Shown one piece after another: positions 1 to 7,907 of a stretch of DNA of 64,000 bases. How positions within the stretch are numbered: position 1 is the first letter of the stretch; each line of letters opens with the position of its first letter. The stretch spans positions 94,957 to 158,956 of the forward strand of contig ONKA01000005.1 in the NCBI GenBank assembly GCA_900318265.1, written 5' to 3'. Made by a program: the position numbers and the translations under genes. The notes below the pieces were generated by a model. The model did not search any database. It saw only the letters and a program-made list of their open reading frames with translations, and had not been told where the DNA came from. This DNA comes from an uncultured Bacteroidales bacterium. GTDB taxonomy: Bacteria; Bacteroidota; Bacteroidia; Bacteroidales; F082.

Positions 1-523
1 CATGAATTGGATGCCCAACGAAGAAGGCATACGTTGGTTCGTCGACGAGGTGCTACCCAAGACAGTAGAAAAAGTGCCCGACTTCGTCTACCATCTGGCC
101 GGCCGTTCCATGCCTGAATGGCTTACCTCCATGAAAAACCCGCATGTCGACGTGGTCGGCGAGGTGCCTGACGCCAAGGAGTTTGTCACAAATCATGACG
201 TAGCCATCGTGCCTTTGCTTTCGGGTAGTGGTATCCGCATCAAGATCATCGAATCCATGGCTTTGGGCAAGACCGTCATCACCACCCGCGTGGGTGCCGA
301 AGGCATCCTCTACGACGAGGAAGTCAACATCATCATCGCCGAGAACAAGGCCAAGATGGTGGAGGCCATCCGCAGCCTCAACGAAAACCCCGAAACCGCC
401 GTGCGCATCGGACAAGCCGCAAGGAAACTGGTGGAAGAGACCTACGACAACCGCAAGATTATCGCCCGTTTGTTGATGTTCTATGAGCAGATCAAACCTG
501 GAAGTAAGATTAGTTTTCTTTGA
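1..523 (+). CDS. Glycosyltransferase family 1/4, C-terminal part (5' truncated by window edge)
   Basis: The 173 visible residues form the second Rossmann half of a GT-B glycosyltransferase. They run from the WMPNEEGI linker through HLAGR to the donor-binding stretch with SGSGIRIKIIESMALGK, where the glutamate contacts the nucleotide-sugar, and end with the usual helical tail. Members of this family are about 350-400 residues, so the acceptor-binding N-terminal half lies before position 1. The ATG at position 2 is very probably an internal methionine. The protein should be cytosolic or membrane-associated and transfer a sugar in polysaccharide or LPS assembly; donor and acceptor cannot be told. 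A second glycosyltransferase follows, suggesting the edge of a polysaccharide locus. Confidence 0.85.
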   Translation, partial: MNWMPNEEGIRWFVDEVLPKTVEKVPDFVYHLAGRSMPEWLTSMKNPHVDVVGEVPDAKEFVTNHDVAIVPLLSGSGIRIKIIESMALGKTVITTRVGAEGILYDEEVNIIIAENKAKMVEAIRSLNENPETAVRIGQAARKLVEETYDNRKIIARLLMFYEQIKPGSKISFL

Positions 524-526
524 GTG

Positions 527-602
527 ACTGTAGCTTATGGCCTATGACTATGGCTGCTTCCCAAGCGCAAAAGCAGCCATAGTCATTAGCCATTGGCCAT
601 AG
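527..602. repeat. Long imperfect inverted repeat (ATGACTATGGCTGCTT arms)
   Basis: The left arm ends ATGACTATGGCTGCTT and the right arm begins AAGCAGCCATAGTCAT, separated by about 10 bases; the pairing extends outward with small offsets (TATGGCC / GGCCATA). It fills the gap between the two glycosyltransferase genes and could act as a terminator-like hairpin. There is no clear T-tract. Its style resembles the hairpins at 27748-27850 and 44001-44049, which are also built from short imperfectly repeated units. Confidence 0.7.
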
Positions 603-618
603 TTTTAAAAAAATCACT

Positions 619-626
619 ATCTTTGC
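619..626 (+). promoter_or_regulatory. Bacteroidetes -7 promoter element TATCTTTG
   Basis: TATCTTTG matches TAnnTTTG and lies 17 bases before the ATG at 644. This shows that an upstream in-frame ATG at 593 is not the start of the glycosyltransferase. Confidence 0.75.
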
Positions 627-643
627 TCCCTAATTCCGACGAG

Positions 644-1834
644 ATGAAGATTTTTGTTCTCTTGCCACGCATCCCATTCCCTCTTGAAAAAGGTGATAAA
701 CTGCGGGCATTCAATCAGATAAAGCAACTTGCAAAGCACAACGAAATCGTCCTTTGTGCGCTCAACGACAACCCAAAAGTCAACGAGCAGGACGCTTTCC
801 ATGCCTTGCAACCCTATTGCCAGTCCATCAACTTCATCAAAATCACCAAGCCTCAGATCCTGCTGGGACTCGTCCGCGCCTTTCTAAAAGGCCTGCCCAT
901 GCAGTGTGGCTATTTCTACAACCGCAAGGCTGCCAAGAAAATCGATGCCTTGATTGCCAAGCACAAGCCTGACATGCTCTTCGGGCAACTTCTTCGTGTG
1001 GCAGAGTACATCCGATACAAGGACCTTCCAAAAGCCATCGACTATCAAGACATCTTCTCCTATGGCATGAAACGTCGCGCTGACATCGCCTCTTTCGTCA
1101 CACGACCCATTTACAACATGGAATACCGTCGTCTGAGCCGCTACGAGGCCGCTATCTTTGAAGACTTCGACGTGAAGACCATCATCAGTGAACCTGACAA
1201 GGCCTTGTTCCCACACGAACGTCGCAACGAAATCCTCGTCATCCCCAATGGTGTTGACCACGACTATTTCAATCCACAGGAGCGCGAAAAGTCATACGAC
1301 CTCGTCTTTACCGGCAACATGAGCTATCCGCCCAATGTGAACGCCGTTGAATATTTGGCCAACGAAATCCTTCCTGTCGTTTGGAAGACCTTGCCCGACG
1401 TAAAACTCTACATTGCCGGTGCCACCCCCGACCCAAAGGTAAAGAAAGCCGCCTCAGAGCGCATCATCGTCAGCGGCTGGCTCGACGACATTCGCGACGC
1501 CTATGCCCAAAGCCGCGTCTTCATCGCGCCTATGCGCATCGGAACAGGCCTGCAAAACAAGCTCTTGGAAGCCATGTCGATGCGCCTGCCCTCCATCACC
1601 TCTCCTTTGGCCAATGCCTCATTGGGCGCAAAACCTGACGAGGAAATCCTCATCGGCAACAACGCTGAGGAGATGGCACAACACATCATCTCTCTATTGA
1701 CCGACCAAGAAAAGGCCGAACGTCTCGCCCTAGCGGGATACAATTTCACCAACCGTGTGTATGATTGGGACAAGGCGACCGCCATCATGGAACACGCAAT
1801 GTCCCAACTGACAACTAAACAACTGAATAACTGA
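644..1834 (+). CDS. Glycosyltransferase, GT4 type (EpsH1/PEP-CTERM-associated sugar transferase-like)
   Basis: This 396-residue GT-B glycosyltransferase begins MKIFVLLPRIPFPLEKGDK, typical of the TIGR03087-like sugar transferase family that acts in exopolysaccharide assembly. The interdomain NGVDHDYFNP and the donor-site segment IGTGLQNKLLEAMSM are clear. The start at 644 is preferred over the in-frame ATG at 593 because the -7 promoter box lies between them. The last nine codons (QLTTKQLNN) and the stop are written in the CAACTGA-type heptamer repeats at 1805-1843, so the extreme C-terminus is repeat-derived. ettA begins 9 bases after the stop. Sugar specificity is unknown. Confidence 0.87.
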   Translation: MKIFVLLPRIPFPLEKGDKLRAFNQIKQLAKHNEIVLCALNDNPKVNEQDAFHALQPYCQSINFIKITKPQILLGLVRAFLKGLPMQCGYFYNRKAAKKIDALIAKHKPDMLFGQLLRVAEYIRYKDLPKAIDYQDIFSYGMKRRADIASFVTRPIYNMEYRRLSRYEAAIFEDFDVKTIISEPDKALFPHERRNEILVIPNGVDHDYFNPQEREKSYDLVFTGNMSYPPNVNAVEYLANEILPVVWKTLPDVKLYIAGATPDPKVKKAASERIIVSGWLDDIRDAYAQSRVFIAPMRIGTGLQNKLLEAMSMRLPSITSPLANASLGAKPDEEILIGNNAEEMAQHIISLLTDQEKAERLALAGYNFTNRVYDWDKATAIMEHAMSQLTTKQLNN

Positions 1835-1843
1835 CAACTGAAT
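1805..1843. repeat. Heptamer/octamer microsatellite CAACTGA, 5 degenerate units
   Basis: Units are CAACTGA, CAACTAAA, CAACTGAA, TAACTGA and CAACTGAAT, ending exactly before the ettA ATG. The repeat encodes the tail of the upstream glycosyltransferase and forms the whole leader of ettA. Similar heptamer tracts precede the genes at 41221 and 51886. Confidence 0.7.
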
Positions 1844-3520
1844 ATGGCACAAGTAGACGACAAAAAAATCATCTTCTCGATGGTAGGCGTGAGCAAAATC
1901 ATCCCGCCGTCGAGACAAATATTGAAAGACATCTACCTCTCCTTCTTCTATGGCGCCAAAATCGGCATCATCGGCTTGAACGGTGCAGGTAAATCCACCC
2001 TGCTGCGCATCATCGCGGGCAAGGAGAAATCCTATAACGGCGAGGTGGTCTTCTCGCCCGGCTATTCGGTCGGCATGCTCGACCAGGAGCCGCAACTCGA
2101 CGACAACAAGACCGTTCGCCAAGTGGTAGAAGAAGGTGTGCAGGAAATCGTCGATATCCTCAAAGAATACGAGGAGATCAATAACAAGTTTGCCGAGCCC
2201 GACGCCGACTTCGACAAACTGATTGCACGCCAGGGCGAGCTGACCGAACTCATCGAGCAACACGATGCTTGGGAACTTGACAACAAACTGGAACGCGCCA
2301 TGGACGCACTCAACTGTCCCGATGGCGACACGCCTGTGTGCAACCTCTCAGGAGGCGAGCGTCGCCGTGTGGCCCTTTGCCGTCTCCTGCTGCAAGAGCC
2401 CGACATCCTGCTCCTCGACGAGCCCACCAACCACCTCGATGCCGAGAGCATCCAGTGGTTGGAGAGCCACCTTCAACAATACAAGGGCACCGTCATCGCC
2501 GTCACCCACGACCGTTACTTCCTCGACCACGTGGCCGGCTGGATTCTCGAACTCGACCGCGGCGAAGGCATCCCGTGGAAGGGCAACTACTCCTCGTGGC
2601 TCGACCAGAAGACCGCCCGCCTCGCCATGGAAGAGAAGACCGAGAGCAAGCGCCGCAAGACCCTTGAAAGAGAGTTGGAATGGGTGCGCATGGCGCCCAA
2701 GGCACGTCACGCCAAAGGCAAGGCCCGTCTGGAATCGTATGAGAAGATGCTCAACGAGGACGTAAAGGAGAAAGAAGAGAAACTCGAAATCTACATCCCC
2801 AATGGCGACCGTCTAGGAACGAAAGTCATCGAGGCGCATGACGTCACCAAGGCCTACGGTGACAAATTGTTGTTCGAAAATCTCAACTTCAGTCTGCCGC
2901 AAGGCGGCATCGTGGGCGTCATCGGTCCCAACGGCGCAGGCAAAACCACGCTGTTCCGCCTTATTATGGGATTGGAGCAACCTGACTCTGGCACTTTTGA
3001 AGTCGGCGAGACCGTGAAGATTGGTTACGTCGACCAGCAGCATGCCGATATTGACCCTGAGAAGACCGTCTGGGAAGTCATCAGCGGCGGCAACGAACTC
3101 ATCCAATTGGGCAAGCGTAGCATGAACTCGCGTGCCTACGTCTCCCGCTTCAACTTTGGCGGCAACGACCAGCAAAAGAAGGCCGGCGTGCTCTCGGGCG
3201 GTGAACGCAACCGCATGCACCTTGCCTTGACCCTGAAGCAGGAAGCCAACGTGCTCCTTTTGGACGAGCCCACCAACGACATCGATGTGAACACCCTCCG
3301 CGCCTTGGAGGAAGGCCTTGAAAACTTCGCAGGCTGTGCCGTCATCATCAGCCACGACCGTTGGTTCCTCGACCGTGTGGCCACCCACATCCTCGCTTTC
3401 GAGGGCAACTCACAGGTTTATTTCTTTGAGGGTAGCTACTCGGAATACGAAGAAAACAAAATGAAACGCCTCGGCAATGTCGAGCCCAAACGTTTCAGAT
3501 ACAAGAAGCTGAAAGAATAA
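1844..3520 (+). CDS. ettA: Energy-dependent translational throttle protein EttA (ABC-F ATPase)
   Basis: This 558-residue protein has two ABC ATPase domains on one chain and no membrane segments, the hallmark of ABC-F translation factors. Domain 1 has Walker A GLNGAGKST (44-52), the signature LSGGE (168-172) and Walker B LLLDEPTNHLD. Domain 2 has Walker A GPNGAGKTT (361-369), LSGGERNRM and LLLDEPTNDID. Between them lies the charged helical linker (about 255-315). Length and linker fit EttA, which binds the ribosomal E site and gates entry into elongation according to the ATP/ADP ratio. It sits 9 bases after the glycosyltransferase and 20 before the zinc-ribbon gene, so co-transcription is likely. 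Confidence 0.93.
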   Translation: MAQVDDKKIIFSMVGVSKIIPPSRQILKDIYLSFFYGAKIGIIGLNGAGKSTLLRIIAGKEKSYNGEVVFSPGYSVGMLDQEPQLDDNKTVRQVVEEGVQEIVDILKEYEEINNKFAEPDADFDKLIARQGELTELIEQHDAWELDNKLERAMDALNCPDGDTPVCNLSGGERRRVALCRLLLQEPDILLLDEPTNHLDAESIQWLESHLQQYKGTVIAVTHDRYFLDHVAGWILELDRGEGIPWKGNYSSWLDQKTARLAMEEKTESKRRKTLERELEWVRMAPKARHAKGKARLESYEKMLNEDVKEKEEKLEIYIPNGDRLGTKVIEAHDVTKAYGDKLLFENLNFSLPQGGIVGVIGPNGAGKTTLFRLIMGLEQPDSGTFEVGETVKIGYVDQQHADIDPEKTVWEVISGGNELIQLGKRSMNSRAYVSRFNFGGNDQQKKAGVLSGGERNRMHLALTLKQEANVLLLDEPTNDIDVNTLRALEEGLENFAGCAVIISHDRWFLDRVATHILAFEGNSQVYFFEGSYSEYEENKMKRLGNVEPKRFRYKKLKE

Positions 3521-3540
3521 CCCATTATAACAGCAATACC

Positions 3541-4023
3541 ATGAACGAAGACAACAAAATCACATGTCCCTATTGCGGAACCTGGGTTGACCAAACAGAA
3601 GAAGTCTGCCCTCAATGCTTTGCGCCCCTCAAGCCGTCTCAAAAAGCTATGGTCCATGAGCCCGAGGTCCCTGAGTCTGCGGTTGCTGAGTCCAGCAGAA
3701 ACATCGAAGGGCCGACAAAACCAGCCAAACAACAGCCTAAACGTCTCGCTCCCACAGCCATCGCTTCGATGGTGCTTGGCATTCTCTCCATCAACTTCAG
3801 TTCGCTGATTATTCCAGGTTTCATATTAGCAGCCATAGGTAAACGTAAGGCGAATGAAGGCTATGATGCCATTGCTGCAAACCCTGACACCTACACTGGC
3901 GCGGGCATGCTCAACGCTGGTCGCATCACTTCCAAGGTAGGACTCATCCTCAGCATCGTGATGATTCCTTTCTGGATCCTCTACTTCACCCTCGTTGCCA
4001 TAGCGATCAGCGAAGGTTACTAA
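3541..4023 (+). CDS. Zinc-ribbon and DUF4190-type two-helix membrane protein
   Basis: The 160-residue protein begins with a zinc ribbon, CPYCGTWV ... CPQCFAPL (residues about 9-30), followed by a flexible Pro/Lys-rich linker. Two hydrophobic segments lie around 80-100 and 128-155 and match the DUF4190 pattern (SMVLGILS ... NAGRITSKVGLILSIV). It is probably an inner-membrane protein with a cytosolic metal-binding head. Function is not known for this family. It follows ettA by 20 bases. Confidence 0.72.
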   Translation: MNEDNKITCPYCGTWVDQTEEVCPQCFAPLKPSQKAMVHEPEVPESAVAESSRNIEGPTKPAKQQPKRLAPTAIASMVLGILSINFSSLIIPGFILAAIGKRKANEGYDAIAANPDTYTGAGMLNAGRITSKVGLILSIVMIPFWILYFTLVAIAISEGY

Positions 4024-4082
4024 AACTGTTCAAGTATTCGTTATTTCTTCATGTTGTAAAGCACCTAATAATAAACCAGTCT

Positions 4083-4123
4083 ATAATAGTCAAACAATAG
4101 TCAAACAAACAATAGTTGAAACA
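4083..4123. repeat. Short direct repeats AATAGTCAAAC upstream of the C10 peptidase
   Basis: AATAGTCAAAC occurs twice, followed by the variant AATAGTTGAAAC, directly before the start at 4124. No TAnnTTTG box is apparent here, so the tract forms part of the leader. Confidence 0.55.
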
Positions 4124-6481
4124 ATGAGAAAAACCATTCTAACCTTATGCCTTGCCGCCCTCACTTTGGGCAACTTGTTGGCCGGCCCCGTCGACCAGCA
4201 AAAGGCGCAAAAACTAGGTGCCAAATTCCTGGGCACCACTGCCGTCAGCCAGAAAACTGCTGACATCCAACTGAATCTAGTCTCTGTTGCCGCCAACCGC
4301 GACGCCACCGACTATTACGTCTTCAACGTCAGCAATGGCGAAGGCTTCGTCATCGTGGCCGGCGACGACCGCGTGAAGCCCATCCTCGCGTACTCCACCA
4401 CGGGCTCAATCGACCCAAACAATATGTCGGAAGGCTTCCAATTCACCCTCGAAGGCTTCCGCGAGGAAATCCAATATGTTCGCGAGCACAACCTCACGGC
4501 CACGCCCGACATTGTCGCTGAATGGAACGCTGTATCCAAGACTGGCAGCCTCAACCGCGGTGAGCAGACACGCACTGTGGTCGGTCCGTTATGCCAAACC
4601 CTCTGGAACCAAAACTTCCCTTGGAACAGCCAATGCCCCGAAGACCCTGAAGGCAATGGCGGTCATGTGTACGCCGGTTGCGTGGCCACGGCCATGGGTA
4701 TGGTGATGAAGTTTTGGGAATGGCCTGCCCAAGGTGTAGGATCACACAGCTACCACCCGCAAGGCTATGCCCAACAAAGTGCCAACTTTGGCGAGACCGA
4801 GTACCATTTCGAGCTGATGCCCAATACGCTGGACTCAACCAGCACCGAAGAGGAATACTTCGAAACAGCACAGCTGCTGCATCATCTTGGCATCTCAGTC
4901 AACATGCAGTATAGCGGTCAAGGCAGCGGCGCCTATTCAGATGATGTACCAACTGCCCTGCGCAACTATTTCCGTTACAATTGTGAAGACCATGTGACCA
5001 ACTACGGCAATTGGTGGCCAGGCTGGGGCTACACCAACGAACAATGGGCCCAAATGCTGAAAGACGGTGGCTTGGACGAGCTCCTACCGCTCTACTACAG
5101 CGGTCAAGACGACAGCGGCGCTGGTGGTCACGCCTACGTGTGCGACGGCTACGACGAAAACGACTACTTCCACTTCAACTGGGGCTGGAGCGGTCGCGAT
5201 AATGCCTGGTGCCCCATCGGTGCTCTCAACACCACACGTTATGCATTCAACCAAATGAACGGCTTCACGGGACACATCATCCCACAAGGCGATGTTTATT
5301 ACAGCCGTCCCGACAGTGTGGCCAACATGCTCGCCTCCGAAGATGCCTCATTGGATGCCGTGCGCCTCAGTTGGACGAACCCCACCCTTGACCTCAACGG
5401 CAATGCGCTGACCAACATCACTTCAGTTACCATCCGCCGCAACTTTGAGGTCATCGCAGAATTGACCGATGCACAAGTGGGTGCCGACATGGAATACGAG
5501 GACAACGGCTTAGAGCCCGGCCTTTATGAATACGCCATCTACGTCACCAACGAAGCCGGCATCAGCCGCACCACCTACCGCAGCATCCTTGTGGGCGAGA
5601 AGTGTAACGTTGTTTTCCAACTTCACGATGACGGTGGCGACGGCTGGAAAGGCGCCGCCATCAGCGTGACCTCCGAAAGCGGACAACGCATTGCGGTGGT
5701 CAGCATGACGCAAGGCTCCGAGTTGGTCGTCGACCTGCCCCTGTTGCGTGGCAACCTCAACTTCATCTGGAACCACGGCTGGTATCATGCCTATCCAGAA
5801 CACGACACAGACGGAGAGTGCTCCTTCTCCATTCTTGACTATGCAGGCAATGAGCTCTACACTTCCGCCGACCTCGAAGACGGCATCTTCATGACCTACG
5901 AGAACAACTGCGAAGAAGCTCCGCTGAGCTGCTATCCCGTGCAGAACCTGCAAGGCGAGTATCAATGGCATAGCGGAGAAGAGTATGGCGTTTACCTCTC
6001 TTGGAACAAGCCCAACATAACTGCCAACCTTGACCACTTCAACGTCTATCGCTCCATTCTTGTCACCAAAGAATCTGAACTCATTGCCGAAGTACCCTAC
6101 ACTGGCGCCAACACTTACGAATTCTTCGACGACAACAACGAGCAAGGCGACTACGAGTATGAGGTCACCTCTGTCTTCGTTAGAGGTAGCGAACAATGCG
6201 AATCGGCGGCCGAGGGCATTGGCAACCTGATAGTCACAGCAGTCAATGAAAACACCGCCAACATCAATGTCTATCCCAATCCGACCAATGGCCTGCTTAA
6301 CATCGAAGGCCAAGGCACGATGTACATCAGCGTCAGCAACCTCTTGGGTCAGGCACTCCAAGAGACGACTGCCAACGGCAACACCACCCTCGACATGAGC
6401 CGTTTGGAAGCTGGAATGTACCTCATTCGCATTGAGAGTGAAAATGGCGTAACAATACAGAAGGTCAATTTACGGAAATAA
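4124..6481 (+). CDS. Secreted C10 (streptopain-like) cysteine peptidase with T9SS sorting domain
   Basis: This 785-residue precursor starts with a signal peptide (MRKTILTLCLAALTLGNLLA). A Spi-like inhibitory propeptide domain (about 22-120, ending in the FVIVAGDDRVKPILAYS motif) precedes the C10 papain-like catalytic domain. The nucleophile is C186 in YAGCVATAMG and the histidine is H336 in GGHAYVCDGYD, followed by FNWGWSG. Fibronectin-like modules then occupy about 400-700. The last 75 residues are a type A T9SS sorting domain (NVYPNP ... GMYLIRIE), implying export across the outer membrane. A paralogue lies at 47888. A terminator hairpin follows. Confidence 0.92.
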   Translation: MRKTILTLCLAALTLGNLLAGPVDQQKAQKLGAKFLGTTAVSQKTADIQLNLVSVAANRDATDYYVFNVSNGEGFVIVAGDDRVKPILAYSTTGSIDPNNMSEGFQFTLEGFREEIQYVREHNLTATPDIVAEWNAVSKTGSLNRGEQTRTVVGPLCQTLWNQNFPWNSQCPEDPEGNGGHVYAGCVATAMGMVMKFWEWPAQGVGSHSYHPQGYAQQSANFGETEYHFELMPNTLDSTSTEEEYFETAQLLHHLGISVNMQYSGQGSGAYSDDVPTALRNYFRYNCEDHVTNYGNWWPGWGYTNEQWAQMLKDGGLDELLPLYYSGQDDSGAGGHAYVCDGYDENDYFHFNWGWSGRDNAWCPIGALNTTRYAFNQMNGFTGHIIPQGDVYYSRPDSVANMLASEDASLDAVRLSWTNPTLDLNGNALTNITSVTIRRNFEVIAELTDAQVGADMEYEDNGLEPGLYEYAIYVTNEAGISRTTYRSILVGEKCNVVFQLHDDGGDGWKGAAISVTSESGQRIAVVSMTQGSELVVDLPLLRGNLNFIWNHGWYHAYPEHDTDGECSFSILDYAGNELYTSADLEDGIFMTYENNCEEAPLSCYPVQNLQGEYQWHSGEEYGVYLSWNKPNITANLDHFNVYRSILVTKESELIAEVPYTGANTYEFFDDNNEQGDYEYEVTSVFVRGSEQCESAAEGIGNLIVTAVNENTANINVYPNPTNGLLNIEGQGTMYISVSNLLGQALQETTANGNTTLDMSRLEAGMYLIRIESENGVTIQKVNLRK

Positions 6482-6503
6482 AGGTTTTGTTTTCAAACAT
6501 GAA

Positions 6504-6539
6504 GAAAGCCGCCTCGAAAACGGGGCGGCTTTCTATTTT
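6504..6539 (+). terminator. Rho-independent terminator after the C10 peptidase
   Basis: The stem GAAAGCCGCC / GGCGGCTTTC is followed by TATTTTG, 22 bases after the stop at 6481. The convergent pfp gene ends just beyond it. Confidence 0.8.
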
Positions 6540-6555
6540 GGATCCTACACCAAGA

Positions 6556-7773
6556 TTACCATTTCAAGATCTTCTTGAAATCGTATTCCTCAGGATTGGG
6601 CAAATAAGCCTTTGCCGTGATGTAGTCGACAGGCGAGATGTACTGCAAGCCTTCATTGAAGATAAGCTCAGCCTTGGGACCGCTCAGGTTCACCAAACGC
6701 GGCTTGATCTTGCCGTTCTCGTCTTCCACGTCCTTCAGGTACAAAGGCATGATCTCACCCTTCGGGTTGGTGGTGACCATAGCGCCACTCACGCCCTTGT
6801 CGAAGAGTTTCTTCACGCCATAGCCCAACAACGAGCAGTAGGTCAAGTCGTAGCCGTTAGGCTCCACGCAACGGATGCCATAACCGATTTCAACGGGACG
6901 GCTCTTCACGTTGATGCCCAAAGCTTTCAATCTTTGTTGCAACAAGAGGTTGAAGATGTGGGCCTTACTGACGTTGCCCAACTCAGGATGGCCATGTTCG
7001 TCGTAGGTGAAAGCCACACCCGACTTCTCAATTTCCTCATCGCTCATGAAGTGGAACACACCTTCACTGATGATGGCCACGCCATAGTTGACACCCAACA
7101 GTTTGCGTTTCACGATGGAGCTGACCACCAACTTGATGATGGCATCGAAAGTCACTTGGGCGTTATTGAACATCTCAGGGATGACCACCATCGGGCAGTG
7201 GCAGGCCGAAGTCATACCAAAAGCCAGGTGGCCCGCCTCACGACCCATGGCCGACACCACAAACCAGTTGCCGCTGGTACGGGCATCTTCATAGATGGTC
7301 TGAACCAAATGCACGGCAGCATCTTTGGCGGAATAATAGCCAAAAGTCGGGCTTCCCTCAGGCAACGGCAGGTCGTTGTCGATGGTCTTGGGCACATGGA
7401 TGTTCTGAATGGGAAAGCCACTATTGGCCAAGAACTTCGAAATACGGTTGGCCGTTGAGGCAGTGTCGTCGCCACCGATGGTGACCAACAACTTGATGTT
7501 GTTCTTCACGAAGAACTCCGTGTTGAACTCCTCGTTCTTTGGCTTATAACGGCTCATCTTCAAGGCCGAACCACCTTGTTTGAGGATGGCATCGGCATAG
7601 AGGAAGTCCATCTCGACCACGTCGGGATTGGGTTGGAAAAGGTTCTTGTAGCCGTCGTTGAGGCCGAGTACACGATAACCGTCCTTGAGGAAGGTCTTGG
7701 CCACGGTGCTGATCACCGTGTTGATTCCGGGTGCCGGACCGCCGCCGGCGAGGATTACGATGCTTTCTTTCAT
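6556..7773 (-). CDS. pfp: PPi-type 6-phosphofructokinase
   Basis: This is a 405-residue phosphofructokinase-fold protein. Two signature positions point to pyrophosphate rather than ATP as phosphoryl donor. GGDD (100-103) stands where ATP enzymes have GGDG, and PKTIDND (128-134) has lysine in place of the usual glycine. MGREAGHLA (176-184) is the fructose-6-phosphate loop. The reaction is fructose 6-phosphate + PPi to fructose 1,6-bisphosphate + Pi, reversible, in central glycolysis. It is transcribed convergently with the C10 gene and separated from GH92 by the repeat at 7811-7902. Donor specificity is inferred from residues only. Confidence 0.9.
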   Translation of the reverse strand: MKESIVILAGGGPAPGINTVISTVAKTFLKDGYRVLGLNDGYKNLFQPNPDVVEMDFLYADAILKQGGSALKMSRYKPKNEEFNTEFFVKNNIKLLVTIGGDDTASTANRISKFLANSGFPIQNIHVPKTIDNDLPLPEGSPTFGYYSAKDAAVHLVQTIYEDARTSGNWFVVSAMGREAGHLAFGMTSACHCPMVVIPEMFNNAQVTFDAIIKLVVSSIVKRKLLGVNYGVAIISEGVFHFMSDEEIEKSGVAFTYDEHGHPELGNVSKAHIFNLLLQQRLKALGINVKSRPVEIGYGIRCVEPNGYDLTYCSLLGYGVKKLFDKGVSGAMVTTNPKGEIMPLYLKDVEDENGKIKPRLVNLSGPKAELIFNEGLQYISPVDYITAKAYLPNPEEYDFKKILKW

Positions 7774-7810
7774 ATTTTCGGATTTAAAGATTTGTTGTTG
7801 TCCATTTCGT

Positions 7811-7902
7811 CGCTTCGCGTCATTGCGAGGAGGAACGACGAAGCAATCTAGGAATTAAGTTTGTTGTCTAGACTGCTTCGTGCCTCGCAGTGACGCAAAG
7901 CG
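7811..7902. repeat. Inverted pair of CATTGCGAGG-type repeats
   Basis: Left arm 7811-7851 (CGCTTCGCGTCATTGCGAGG ... GAAGCAATCTAG) and right arm 7868-7902 (CTAGACTGCTTCGT ... TGACGCAAAGCG) are inverted copies. They differ by a few substitutions and a 5-6 base indel. The pair fills the pfp-GH92 gap almost completely. I recall similar CATTGCGAGG repeats being dispersed in many bacterial genomes. Confidence 0.8.
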
Positions 7903-7907
7903 TGTCA

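Noticed and set aside
593-643. Upstream ATG at 593 as the start of the second glycosyltransferase
   Set aside because: The -7 box at 619-626 lies between it and 644, and the family begins at MKIFVLLPR.
6487-7458. A 323-residue + strand frame over pfp
   Set aside because: The minus-strand PPi-PFK has intact GGDD and PKTIDND motifs, while the + strand frame begins in the terminator and has none.
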